The translations under genes were made by a program, and so were the position numbers. Positions 51,335 to 60,579 of a DNA stretch of 64,000 nucleotides are shown here, piece by piece. Under the pieces are notes generated by a model. That model was not told the DNA's origin. It saw only the letters and a list, made by a program, of their open reading frames with translations, and did not search any database. Origin of the DNA: Sphingorhabdus_B arenilitoris (GTDB lineage: Bacteria; Pseudomonadota; Alphaproteobacteria; Sphingomonadales; Sphingomonadaceae); the NCBI RefSeq assembly GCF_042651485.1, contig NZ_JBHSDH010000013.1, positions 1,116,001 to 1,180,000 of the forward strand, given 5' to 3'. How positions within the stretch are numbered: the stretch's first letter is position 1; every line of letters begins with the position of its first letter.

Positions 51335-53029
51335 TCAATCGAACACATACAGCCCCGGCGCATCTTCCATCGCGGGGTGTTTTTTGCTGCCGGTGCTTTT
51401 GGCCGCCGATATCTTTTTACCCGACCGTTTATGCAACCATTCCATCCAATAGGGCCACCAGCTTCCAGCGACCTCTTCCGCGCCCGCCATCCATTCATCC
51501 ACATCGGCGGGTGTCTGGTCTTTTTTATGTTTGTAATATTTCGCTTTGGGGTTGCCTGGCGGGTTTAATATCGCCTGCATATGCCCCGCTTGGCTTAAGA
51601 TAAATTCGACATTTTTGCTGCCGAACAGCTGGGTCGAACGGTAGCAGGCACGCCAAGGCGTAATATGATCAGTGGTCCCGCCCAATATGAACAGGTCGGT
51701 GTCAACCTTTTTCAAATCCACCTTATGCCCGGCAATTTCATATTTACCGGGATCGGCATAGGCATTGGCCTCAAACAGCTCCAGAAAATCACCCATCAAT
51801 GTGGAGGACAGGTTGGTTGCGTCGGCATTCCAGAATAAGATATCAAATGCGGGCGGATCATCGCCCATCAAATAATTGTTGATCACATAATTCCAGATCA
51901 GGTCATTGGGCCGCAACCATGCAAAGCCCCTTGCGAGCGAGCTGCCCTCTATCACGCCTTTTTTTGCGGCGCGTTGGCGGGCGAGTGCGATGCCATTTTC
52001 CGACACCATGGAACTTGCCTCTGTATCGCCTTGCCGCGGTTCCAATACGCAGACCATCATGGTTGTCGCATTGACCCGTTTGTCGCCCTCCGACGCCAAT
52101 TTAGACAGCAGGACGGACATCGTCTGACCCCCTGAACAGCCGCCCGACACGTTTATCTTGTCGCTGCCAGTTATTTCGCAGACGACATCAATCGCCTCTC
52201 GGCAGCATTCGATATATTCGGCCATCCCCCAAATGCCGTGCTCATGCTCCGGATTGCGCCAGCTGATCATGAAAGGCTGTATGCCGTTGTCGAGCTGCCA
52301 TTTGACCACGCTTTTTTCAGGGGTCAGATCGTTAATATACATTTTGTTGATCTGCGGCGGGATGGTCAGCATCGGGATTTCATAGACCTGATCCGTCGTC
52401 GGTGCATATTGGATCAATTCCATCATCTCGTTCCGGAACACCACCGATCCTTTGGACGTCGCCAGATTTTCACCGATTTTGAAGGGTTCTTTGTTGACCT
52501 GACTGACCATGAAGTCATTGTTGACCATATCGTTATAGGCGTTTTTCAAACCTTTAATCAGCGACAAGCCGCCGCTGTCGACCAACCGTTTTTGCGCGCT
52601 GGGATTGCCAATTAAGCTGTTGGTAGGGGCCAAAGCGTCGATAATAATTTGCGAGATAAAATTCGCCCGGTCGCGTTCCAATGCGTCCAGCTCCAAATCC
52701 TCAATATAGCTTTTGATGCCTTTTTGGATCGCCAGATAATATTGCGCCCCCGCCTTAAAAAACGGGTTGAATTGCCATGCCGGATCCATGAAGCGTTTGT
52801 CGCGGCGGTCGGGGGCCAAGTCAGATTGCCCCGTCATAATCTTCACCACATCTTCGTTAAAATCGGCAGTGGCCTTAAAAACCTTTTGCGGGTTGGCCGC
52901 TGTTTCGCGCAGCAACAGGGCGACCGCACCTGCAAAATCTTCTCTTGCTATTCCCGCCAGCGGTCCCAGCGCCATGGTTGCATCATTGGCCGCTTCAAAT
53001 CCGCCGAACATATTTTTGTTTTTTGCCAT
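51335..53029 (-). CDS. phaC: Poly(3-hydroxyalkanoate) synthase
   Basis: A 564-residue synthase. The catalytic Cys298 is in the lipase-box-like GGCSGG; the Asp lies in FILGGTTDHITPW and the His in SQAGHMQAIL. The N-terminal block (KRFMDPAWQFNPFF, DALAPTNSLIGNP) resembles the medium-chain synthases of pseudomonads (class II) more than PhaC of Cupriavidus. It would polymerise (R)-3-hydroxyacyl-CoA. No phaE/phaR is seen. The GH1 gene lies between it and phaZ. Confidence 0.93.
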   Translation of the reverse strand: MAKNKNMFGGFEAANDATMALGPLAGIAREDFAGAVALLLRETAANPQKVFKATADFNEDVVKIMTGQSDLAPDRRDKRFMDPAWQFNPFFKAGAQYYLAIQKGIKSYIEDLELDALERDRANFISQIIIDALAPTNSLIGNPSAQKRLVDSGGLSLIKGLKNAYNDMVNNDFMVSQVNKEPFKIGENLATSKGSVVFRNEMMELIQYAPTTDQVYEIPMLTIPPQINKMYINDLTPEKSVVKWQLDNGIQPFMISWRNPEHEHGIWGMAEYIECCREAIDVVCEITGSDKINVSGGCSGGQTMSVLLSKLASEGDKRVNATTMMVCVLEPRQGDTEASSMVSENGIALARQRAAKKGVIEGSSLARGFAWLRPNDLIWNYVINNYLMGDDPPAFDILFWNADATNLSSTLMGDFLELFEANAYADPGKYEIAGHKVDLKKVDTDLFILGGTTDHITPWRACYRSTQLFGSKNVEFILSQAGHMQAILNPPGNPKAKYYKHKKDQTPADVDEWMAGAEEVAGSWWPYWMEWLHKRSGKKISAAKSTGSKKHPAMEDAPGLYVFD

Positions 53030-53213
53030 TTCTCTCTCCTGAACCTCTCATATTCAGAATGCACAGACAAAGGTTATTGGTCAATCGGCTTGTTCATACG
53101 TGCCAAGCATTTATCGAATGATCCTGATTTGTTCCTAAACGTTTCGTTGATTTTCGGTTGTGAGCGAATCTGGCATAGCGTTTGCGGGGCTATTATTTTT
53201 TTGGAGACGATCA

Positions 53214-54497
53214 ATGGGTGTCACCGCTGCTGCCAACAATGTGCAAAATAATAACCGGACCGCGCCGCCCATCGGCAATGACAATTTTCGCGTAGGTGAT
53301 TCCCAGACCGCGCGCGGTTTAATCGACAGCACGCGCATGGGTGCAACGGGTCCTGTCGATACCCGGGCGCTCGCGGCCATGGTTGCCGATGCCGCCCGCA
53401 CCAACCCCGCTGCCGCCAGCAGCGCCTATGCCGCCATCCGCAGCGAACTGGCCGCACGCAATATTGGCGACCTTAGCCGCTTTGACCGCGATTTCTCCGC
53501 CGCAATTCAGCCGTCATCAAATAGTCCAGCATCCAACACGCCAGCATCCAACACAAGCGCCGGTCAAGGCATGGGTATTTACGCCGCCGGTTCGGTGGTC
53601 AGCAACGCCGGGGCAGAACGCATTGCACGCGGCCTAGAACAGACGACCGCTGGCGCCCGGATATTGACGCAAAATCCCATTTTAACCGTACGCTGGGAGG
53701 CAACCACGAGCGCATGGACCAATTTGGGCGGTTTCCACAGCGATCTGGCAAACCGGCTTCGCGCTGGCGGCATTGAGGTTGCATCCACTATCCATGCCCC
53801 GCCCGCGGGCAGCGTGGCCAAGGGAACCGGCATCAGCGTGGGAAGCGCCAACAACACGAACGGCGCCCTTGCGGAAAATATGATTGCACAAAATTATCGC
53901 AACCAAGGCTATAACGTCACCCAAGGCGCCAACAGGTTTGTCGGCGCATCGCACCCCAATAACGTGGTGCAAGGCGGCGCGCGGGTGATTGACGTGGTGG
54001 CAGAACGCCCGGGTGCCGACCCGCGCATGGCCGAAAGGCTTGAGGTGGAATCAAAGGTTGGCTTCACCCGTGATAGCGGCAGAGCCGCACGCGAGGCGAC
54101 CCATGACATCGCCCGCGTCGCCGACAACCGGGCCGCACGCGCATCGGGTGCAGCATTGGAGGCTAGCGGCGAGGCGCTGAGCAATAGCGGCCGGGCGCTG
54201 CGCACTTTGGGCCGCGTCGCAAAACCCGTTGGTCTCGTTATGGACGGTTTAGAATTGCGTTCAGCATGGCAGGCCGATGGCGGACGCATTGGCGAAAATA
54301 CCGGACGCGCCGCATCGGGCATCGTTGCCGGTGCGGGCGGTGCATGGGCTGGCGCTGCGACAGGGGCCGCGCTTGGCTCCGTGGTTCCGGGCGTCGGCAC
54401 AGTTATTGGCGGCGTCGTCGGCGGGGTGATTGGCGGCATCGCGGGCAGCGAGATCGGCAAAAGCGTTTTCAATACCGTCAGCAGCTGGTTCGGTTGA
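53214..54497 (+). CDS. Toxin-like protein with PD-(D/E)xK-type core and glycine zipper
   Basis: A 427-residue protein. Residues 1-100 are Ala/Asn-rich with a helix-rich domain (VDTRALAAMVADAA...RFDRDFSAAI), 100-118 a Ser/Asn/Pro linker, 120-215 a Gly/Ala-rich region, 216-285 a nuclease-like core with Glu221 (AENMI), Asp260 (VIDVV) and Glu279-Ser-Lys281, and 368-411 a long GxxxG glycine zipper. This recalls polymorphic toxins with a REase-fold domain and a membrane-active tail. ATG 53214 has GGAG nine bases upstream. A 229-residue gene follows. No secretion gene is linked; family not recognised with certainty. Confidence 0.65.
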   Translation: MGVTAAANNVQNNNRTAPPIGNDNFRVGDSQTARGLIDSTRMGATGPVDTRALAAMVADAARTNPAAASSAYAAIRSELAARNIGDLSRFDRDFSAAIQPSSNSPASNTPASNTSAGQGMGIYAAGSVVSNAGAERIARGLEQTTAGARILTQNPILTVRWEATTSAWTNLGGFHSDLANRLRAGGIEVASTIHAPPAGSVAKGTGISVGSANNTNGALAENMIAQNYRNQGYNVTQGANRFVGASHPNNVVQGGARVIDVVAERPGADPRMAERLEVESKVGFTRDSGRAAREATHDIARVADNRAARASGAALEASGEALSNSGRALRTLGRVAKPVGLVMDGLELRSAWQADGGRIGENTGRAASGIVAGAGGAWAGAATGAALGSVVPGVGTVIGGVVGGVIGGIAGSEIGKSVFNTVSSWFG

Positions 54498-54566
54498 GGC
54501 CGGAGATGAGGCTGGGGGTGGGGTCAGCCTCTAGCATAATCGCTCCGGGTTGATTATCATCAGGAT

Positions 54567-55256
54567 ATGAGCTGGCTTAAAAATCTATTCAGCGGCAATG
54601 AAGGCGCGGCTCCAGCGAAGACGCCCATGCCGCCGCTTGCCGAACAATTGCGCAACTATCCGCCCAATATACCGCCTTTTGCTTGTGCGCAATCCGCGCT
54701 GACGCCTGCCAAACAGGACGCCAATTTGACCCATCTGCTGGACAGCCGAAAGGAACGCTTGCGGCTTATCACCGACTTGCTGGAACACAATGGCGTGGAC
54801 GCAGCGGCGATGCTTGACCCTAAAGCAGCAGTGTCAGCTGTTATTACCGCAGCTGGCCGGATCGATGACTGGTTAAAGCAGGAAAGCGGATCGCTCGCCC
54901 AAATATTGCCCGCGGCGCAAGGGACCGAAGCATTTTACCACTATCAAAAAAGCGACCGCGCAGGGGAGGATATTATTTTCACGCTCGCCGCCGATCTGGC
55001 GTTACTGGAAGGCGAAGCGGTACGGCTGCGCGATCCGCGCTTTTCCTGGCAGGTCAACCGCGCCAAGCATCTGGCCCGCACGTTTCACGCCAAACGCCCT
55101 TGCCTCATTCGGCCCGCCGGGCCCGGCGAAGATAGCGACTATATTCTGGATTTTGATTTTGCCATGGTCGATATTTTATACGACCGGATCACTGGCCAGC
55201 CGCCCCTTCGCCATTATGGCACGACATTGGGTCAGATTATAACGCTCGGCCGGTAA
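54567..55256 (+). CDS. Hypothetical protein, possible immunity partner of the toxin-like gene
   Basis: A 229-residue protein without a signal peptide. It begins MSWLKNLFSG, has a mostly helical middle and ends with a charged, Asp-rich region (YILDFDFAMVDILYD). I do not recognise the family. It lies 69 bases downstream of the toxin-like gene in the same direction, as immunity genes do, but a ribosome-site near the start is unclear and no direct evidence links the two. Confidence 0.6.
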   Translation: MSWLKNLFSGNEGAAPAKTPMPPLAEQLRNYPPNIPPFACAQSALTPAKQDANLTHLLDSRKERLRLITDLLEHNGVDAAAMLDPKAAVSAVITAAGRIDDWLKQESGSLAQILPAAQGTEAFYHYQKSDRAGEDIIFTLAADLALLEGEAVRLRDPRFSWQVNRAKHLARTFHAKRPCLIRPAGPGEDSDYILDFDFAMVDILYDRITGQPPLRHYGTTLGQIITLGR

Positions 55257-55333
55257 TCCCGAAGCGCAGCAATAGCGGGCAGATAAGCGTTTTTCTCTTT
55301 TGTGAAGAGGCATCTGCTGATACAGGCGCGGCC

Positions 55334-57142
55334 ATGTCTACTCCTCTCTCCCATATCCGCAATTTTTCCATCATCGCCCATATCGACCATGGTAAATCGA
55401 CATTAGCCGACCGGTTGATCCAAGTGACCGGCGGGCTGACTGAGCGCGAAATGAGCGAGCAAGTGCTCGACAATATGGATATTGAAAAAGAGCGCGGCAT
55501 TACCATCAAAGCGCAGACCGTCCGCCTGAATTATACGGCCAAAAATGGCGAAACCTATGAGCTGAATTTGATGGACACGCCCGGCCATGTTGACTTTGCC
55601 TATGAAGTGTCGCGCAGCCTTGCCGCCTGCGAAGGCGCGCTACTGGTTGTCGATGCGGCGCAAGGCGTAGAGGCACAGACGCTGGCCAACGTGTATCAGT
55701 CGATTGAACATAATCATGAAATCGTGCCCGTGCTCAACAAAATCGACCTGCCCGCTGCCGATGTTGACAAGGTGAAGATGGAAATTGAAGACATTATCGG
55801 CCTGCCCGCCGATGAAGCGGTTTTGACCAGCGCGAAATCAGGGATCGGTATCGAAGAGGTATTGGAAGCCGTTGTTGCCCGCATTCCGCCGCCGCAAGGC
55901 GACCGCGATGCTCCGTTGAAAGCCATGCTGGTCGATAGCTGGTATGATCCATATCTGGGCGTGGTTATCCTCGTCCGCGTCATTTCCGGCACCTTGAAAA
56001 AAGGTCAGCGGGTGAAGTTTATGGCGCAGGGCACCGAGCATTTGATCGACCGCGTTGGTTGTATGCGGCCAAAGATCGAACAGCTGGAGCAGCTTGCCGC
56101 AGGCGAAATCGGCTTCATCACGGCGCAGATTAAAGAGGTCAGCCAGACCGCCGTGGGCGACACCATCACCACCGTCAAAAATGGCGCGACCGAGGCGCTG
56201 CCCGGATTTAAGGAAGTGCAATCGGTGGTCTTCTGCGGATTATTCCCCGTGGATGCAGCGGATTTTGAAAAGCTGCGGGAAAGCATTTCCAAACTGCGCC
56301 TCAACGATGCCAGCTTCACCTTTGAAATGGAGAGCAGCGCGGCGTTGGGACAGGGTTTTCGCTGCGGCTTTTTGGGGTTGCTGCATCTGGAAATTATCCA
56401 GGAACGCCTGACCCGTGAATATGATCTGGACCTGATCACCACCGCGCCGTCGGTTGTGTATAAGGTCGTGATGACCAATGGCGACGAACAATTTCTGCAC
56501 AATCCCGCCGATATGCCCGATGTCGTCAAGATCAAAGATATGGAAGAGCCGTGGATACAGGCCGTGATCTATTGCCCGGACGAATATCTGGGCGGCATAT
56601 TGAAACTATGTCAGGACCGGCGCGGGATTCAGAAAAATCTGACCTATGTCGGTGACCGTGCGCAGGTGACATATGAACTGCCGCTCAATGAAGTGGTGTT
56701 TGATTTTTACGACCGGCTGAAAAGCATCTCACGCGGCTATGCCAGTTTTGACTATGAACAAATCGGCCTTCGCCCCGGCGACCTGGTCAAAATGAATATC
56801 ATGGTGAATGCAGAGCCCGTCGATGCCTTGTCGATGATCGTCCACCGGCAAGCGGCCGAAAGCCGGGGCCGCCATATGTGTGAACGGTTAAAAGACTTGA
56901 TCCCCCGCCATTTATTCAAAATCCCCATTCAAGCGGCGATTGGCGGGAAGGTTATTGCCCGCGAAACTATCAGCGCGATGCGCAAAGACGTGACCGCCAA
57001 ATGCTATGGCGGCGACATTAGCCGGAAGAAAAAGCTGCTCGAAAAGCAGAAAAAGGGCAAGGCCAAGATGCGCGAATATGGCAGCGTGAGTATCCCGCAA
57101 GAAGCGTTTATTGCGGCGCTTCGCATGGGGGATGAGGGTTAG
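55334..57142 (+). CDS. lepA: Elongation factor 4 (LepA)
   Basis: A 602-residue translational GTPase. G1 is AHIDHGKS, G2 GITIKAQT, G3 DTPGH, G4 NKID and G5 SAKSG, followed by the LepA C-terminal domain (PQEAFIAAL, RRKK-rich before the end). It remodels stalled ribosomes. It stands free on the plus strand; no terminator with a U-run was found after it. Confidence 0.97.
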   Translation: MSTPLSHIRNFSIIAHIDHGKSTLADRLIQVTGGLTEREMSEQVLDNMDIEKERGITIKAQTVRLNYTAKNGETYELNLMDTPGHVDFAYEVSRSLAACEGALLVVDAAQGVEAQTLANVYQSIEHNHEIVPVLNKIDLPAADVDKVKMEIEDIIGLPADEAVLTSAKSGIGIEEVLEAVVARIPPPQGDRDAPLKAMLVDSWYDPYLGVVILVRVISGTLKKGQRVKFMAQGTEHLIDRVGCMRPKIEQLEQLAAGEIGFITAQIKEVSQTAVGDTITTVKNGATEALPGFKEVQSVVFCGLFPVDAADFEKLRESISKLRLNDASFTFEMESSAALGQGFRCGFLGLLHLEIIQERLTREYDLDLITTAPSVVYKVVMTNGDEQFLHNPADMPDVVKIKDMEEPWIQAVIYCPDEYLGGILKLCQDRRGIQKNLTYVGDRAQVTYELPLNEVVFDFYDRLKSISRGYASFDYEQIGLRPGDLVKMNIMVNAEPVDALSMIVHRQAAESRGRHMCERLKDLIPRHLFKIPIQAAIGGKVIARETISAMRKDVTAKCYGGDISRKKKLLEKQKKGKAKMREYGSVSIPQEAFIAALRMGDEG

Positions 57143-57163
57143 TCAGGCCGCTGGTCGCGGCGC

Positions 57164-58288
57164 TCAACCTACCTTGCGCACAAACACCGTGCCCGCCGAA
57201 TAGCCCGCGCCAAAGGAGCAGATCAGGCCGGTATCACCAGCCGTCAGATCATCGCTATTTAAATGAAACGCGATGATTGAGCCTGCACTCGATGTATTGC
57301 CATAGACGTCGAGCACCGTTGGGCTTTCATCCGCATTCGCCTCATGCCCCAACACCCGCTGCGCAATCAGGCGGTTCATGCCGGCATTGGCCTGATGCAG
57401 CCAAAGCCGCCGCAGGTCGGCACCGTTTAAGCCCAACGTGCTCGCATGATCGACGATCATTTCGGCCACCATGGGAACCACTTCCTTAAACACCTTGCGC
57501 CCTTCTTGAATGAACAGCTTGTCCGATTTCGGTCCATCCTGCTCGATCCCGCCATGGGCGCGATTGAGGAAGCCGAAATTATTGCGGATATTATTGGAAA
57601 ATTGGGTTTTGAGCCGCGTGCCCAAAATCTCCCAATGCTGCGCTGGCGCTATATCTTTCGCTTCAACCAAAATGGCGGTTGCCACATCGCCAAAGATGAA
57701 ATGGCTGTCACGGTCGCGCCAATTCAAATGGCCGCTGGTTATTTCAGGATTCACCACCAGCACCGACCGCGCGTTGCCGCTGCGAATATAATCGGCGGCA
57801 GTTTGGATGCCAAAGGTCGCAGAGGAACAAGCGACATTCAGGTCAAAGGCAAAGCCATGCTCCATGCCCAATTCCATCTGGATCTCGATTGCCATTGCGG
57901 GATAGGCGCGCTGCAAATTGGATGCAGCGCATAAAATCGCATCGACATCCTTAATATCCCGCCCCGCCCGTTGCAGCGCATCTTTGCACGCCGCAACGCC
58001 AATTTCGGCCATAACCGAAATTTGATCATTGGGACGTTCCTCCATACGCGGGCACATGATGTCCGGGTCCAATATGCTGGCTTTATCGATAACGTGCCGG
58101 GATTTGATCCCGCTGGCTTTCTCGATAAACTCCACCGAACTATGGGTCAGCGGCTCGGCATCGGGATGCGCGGCATTATACCTGTCAGCATAGCTATTAT
58201 AGCTGGCGACTAGCTCGGCATTACTAATGCTTTCGGGCGGCGTATAAAGACCCGTAGAGGAGATTACCGGTATCGCTGATATGGACAT
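57164..58288 (-). CDS. 3-oxoacyl-ACP synthase III-type (FabH-like) condensing enzyme
   Basis: A 374-residue thiolase-fold enzyme. The catalytic Cys is in VACSSATFG, His in LHQANAGMNRL and Asn in YGNTSSAG. It is longer than E. coli FabH and has an N-terminal segment (NSYADRYNAAHPDAEPL) of a distinct subgroup seen in proteobacteria, which condenses acyl-CoA or acyl-ACP with malonyl-ACP. Start at 58288, after GGGAA; the frame stays open 26 codons further. Divergent from an acyltransferase gene. Confidence 0.88.
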   Translation of the reverse strand: MSISAIPVISSTGLYTPPESISNAELVASYNSYADRYNAAHPDAEPLTHSSVEFIEKASGIKSRHVIDKASILDPDIMCPRMEERPNDQISVMAEIGVAACKDALQRAGRDIKDVDAILCAASNLQRAYPAMAIEIQMELGMEHGFAFDLNVACSSATFGIQTAADYIRSGNARSVLVVNPEITSGHLNWRDRDSHFIFGDVATAILVEAKDIAPAQHWEILGTRLKTQFSNNIRNNFGFLNRAHGGIEQDGPKSDKLFIQEGRKVFKEVVPMVAEMIVDHASTLGLNGADLRRLWLHQANAGMNRLIAQRVLGHEANADESPTVLDVYGNTSSAGSIIAFHLNSDDLTAGDTGLICSFGAGYSAGTVFVRKVG

Positions 58289-58411
58289 TATTTTCCCGCG
58301 TTTATGATTTGCTTGAAGCCACCGATTAACGCTAGGGCCATGACGTGACAAGTCATTTGCAAGCATGGCCCTTGCTGCTAAAGCTTCAAAAGAGAGAGGA
58401 CCTTTATATTC

Positions 58412-59017
58412 ATGCCGGTTACCAACCGTAAACCCAGCCTGCTGTCCCGCCTGTTACGGCGGGCGATTTACTGGATTTATAAACGCAATGGCTGGATAGC
58501 GGTCGGTGTCGTTCCGCAGCCGCGCAAATTCGTGCTTGTCGCGGCGCCGCATACCAGCAATTGGGATTTTATCTATTTTATCGGCCTGACCGAAGAACTT
58601 GGAATTATGCCGCATTTCATGGCCAAGGACAGTTTGTTCAAATGGCCGGTGCGCAATTTCCTGTTTGATATGGGCGGAGTATCCATCGACCGGAAAAGCC
58701 CGCAAAATTATGTGCAGCAAATGGCCGACGAATTTGCGAAGCGCGACGAATTTATGCTGACCATTGCGCCAGAGGGCAGCCGCAGCAACAATAGCAAATG
58801 GAAAACCGGATTTTATCAAATCGCACTCGCCGCCAAAGTGCCTTTTGTAATTGGCATGATGGATTATGGGAAAAAAACCGGCGGTCTTGGCCCCGCCATT
58901 TACCCTAGCGGCGATTATGAAGCGGATATGGCCAAAGTGATCGAATTTTACCGCGACATTGTCCCTCGCCATCCAGAGCGCGCCGTGAAAAGCATCACCG
59001 GGAAAGAAGGGCTATAA
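58412..59017 (+). CDS. Lysophospholipid acyltransferase-family protein
   Basis: A 201-residue enzyme. The HX4D motif is APHTSNWDF (His and Asp four residues apart), and the second acyltransferase block TIAPEGSRS replaces the more common FPEGTRS. It would transfer an acyl chain to lysophosphatidic acid or a similar lipid at the inner membrane. Its gene shares one base with the next (TAATG) and diverges from the FabH-like gene, so a lipid-modification unit is likely. Confidence 0.85.
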   Translation: MPVTNRKPSLLSRLLRRAIYWIYKRNGWIAVGVVPQPRKFVLVAAPHTSNWDFIYFIGLTEELGIMPHFMAKDSLFKWPVRNFLFDMGGVSIDRKSPQNYVQQMADEFAKRDEFMLTIAPEGSRSNNSKWKTGFYQIALAAKVPFVIGMMDYGKKTGGLGPAIYPSGDYEADMAKVIEFYRDIVPRHPERAVKSITGKEGL

Positions 59018-59817
59018 TGATGACCGCATATTTGTTGGCGCTGAATTTCGCCATATTACTCGCGATGATCCTGATCCTCTGGGCCATATCGGTGCGGATA
59101 CGCGACGTATCCTTCATTGATGCATTTTGGGCATTTGGCATGGTCATCCTCGCTTGGGCAAGCTGGATCCATGCCGGAGAATCGCCGCGCGGGACGTTGT
59201 TGCTGGCGCTGACCACCATCTGGGGGCTGCGTCTGTCGATCCATCTATTCACCCGCTGGCGCAAAGAGGGTGAGGATAACCGGTATAAAAAGATATTGGG
59301 CCATGCGATGGAAAAACGCGGCTGGAGCTGGCCGGTCGCGGCGCTGATTATGGCTTGGTTGATGCAAATGCCGCTGTTGTTCATCACCAGCCTGCCAGCG
59401 CAAATGGGAATTATTGTCAGCCATGACGACACGGGCATCGGCGCGCTGGCATGGATCGGCGCGGCTATCGCCATTGCCGGTATCGCGTTTGAAACCATCG
59501 GCGATGCGCAGTTAAAAGCATTTAAGGAAAATCCCGAAAATAAGGGCAAGGTGCTCGACACCGGCCTGTGGCGCTATACCCGTCACCCCAATTATTTCGG
59601 TGATTTCACCACATGGTGGGGCATATGGCTGGTCGCTGCCGATAGCGGCCTGACCACAGCGCTGATCACTATTATTGGCCCGTTATTTCTCAGCTTCACC
59701 TTGATGAAATGGTCGGGCGGACCGCTGCTGGAACGCGGCCTGCATAAAACCCGCCCCAAATATCAGGATTATGTCCAGCGGACCTCCGCATTTTTCCCCT
59801 GGCCGCCGAAAAAATAG
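59017..59817 (+). CDS. DUF1295 (steroid 5-alpha-reductase-like) membrane protein
   Basis: A 266-residue membrane protein with about seven helices. The C-terminal family signature LWRYTRHPNYFGDFTTWWGIW is intact; the region is shared by DUF1295 proteins and isoprenylcysteine methyltransferase-like enzymes that reduce or methylate lipids. Role uncertain. Overlaps the acyltransferase gene by one base. Confidence 0.85.
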   Translation: MMTAYLLALNFAILLAMILILWAISVRIRDVSFIDAFWAFGMVILAWASWIHAGESPRGTLLLALTTIWGLRLSIHLFTRWRKEGEDNRYKKILGHAMEKRGWSWPVAALIMAWLMQMPLLFITSLPAQMGIIVSHDDTGIGALAWIGAAIAIAGIAFETIGDAQLKAFKENPENKGKVLDTGLWRYTRHPNYFGDFTTWWGIWLVAADSGLTTALITIIGPLFLSFTLMKWSGGPLLERGLHKTRPKYQDYVQRTSAFFPWPPKK

Positions 59818-59875
59818 CTTTCGCGCGTAACCTTTACGCTGGACCTTACGAAGAATAGTGAAAGGGAGATCACCA

Positions 59876-60298
59876 ATGAAAGCTGCCAGCTTATTATTCC
59901 TGCGCCTATCAACAGGCTTGTTGATCGTCATTTGGGGGCTAATCAAAATTATGAGCCCGGATGCCGCAATCGGCGTATCCAACACATATTACGGCGGCAT
60001 TGTTTCGGTCGCGATGATCCAGACGCCGTGGGGACTATTCCAAGTGGCTATCGGCTTGCTCACGATATTGGGCCTGCTGCGCCGCTTTGTCTATCCGGTG
60101 CAGGCGTTTATCCTCTGCCTTGGCGCGGCGGCCATTTGGAAATATCTGCTTGATCCATTTGGCCTATATTTGCTGACCGAGGAAACCCGCAATGTGCTGT
60201 TTTTCCCTTCGCTCGGGATGGCGGCGGCGACTTTGGTCATTTGGGCTTTCCGGGATGAAGACCGCTTGTCGCTCGATGTAGCGCTCAACCGAGGATAA
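59876..60298 (+). CDS. DoxX-like small membrane protein
   Basis: A 140-residue protein with four hydrophobic helices and the DoxX-like start of a Arg/Leu-rich helix (LLFLRLSTGLLIVIWGLIKI). ATG 59876 has AAGGGAG nine bases upstream; an in-frame ATG at 59858 is within that site. DoxX-type proteins associate with quinol oxidases or metabolite stress; no specific partner is visible. Confidence 0.72.
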   Translation: MKAASLLFLRLSTGLLIVIWGLIKIMSPDAAIGVSNTYYGGIVSVAMIQTPWGLFQVAIGLLTILGLLRRFVYPVQAFILCLGAAAIWKYLLDPFGLYLLTEETRNVLFFPSLGMAAATLVIWAFRDEDRLSLDVALNRG

Positions 60299-60380
60299 AA
60301 ACGGCTATTAGGATTCCGCCCGTCTATCACCGCCCATGCTGTTGGAGTATCTTGTAAACCATAGTTGAGGAGAGAAGGCT

Positions 60381-60572
60381 ATGATACATTATGACGATCA
60401 CGACGAGTTAACCGAGGACGAAGCCAGCGGCGGCACCAAAAATCACGGTGTGCGTTATGTACTCGCGGTATCGCTGTTTCTGGCAATCGGTATATTGTCG
60501 GCAAGCTGGATGGGTTTTGCGCTTTACGGCACGCCCCCTGATCCCGGTATTTCGGTTGCGACGGGATACTAA
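60381..60572 (+). CDS. Small single-helix membrane protein
   Basis: A 63-residue protein: acidic N-terminus (MIHYDDHDELTEDEASGG), one helix (about residues 26-49) and a short Pro/Gly tail. Preceded by GAGGAGAG. This layout matches small cytochrome-oxidase-associated or assembly peptides, but no oxidase is nearby. Convergent with the SRAP-like gene. Confidence 0.6.
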   Translation: MIHYDDHDELTEDEASGGTKNHGVRYVLAVSLFLAIGILSASWMGFALYGTPPDPGISVATGY

Positions 60573-60579
60573 CCAGCGC

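Noticed and set aside
57143..57165. Small GC hairpin after lepA as terminator
   Set aside because: The stem GCCGC/GCGGC is only five base pairs and no T-run follows on either strand.
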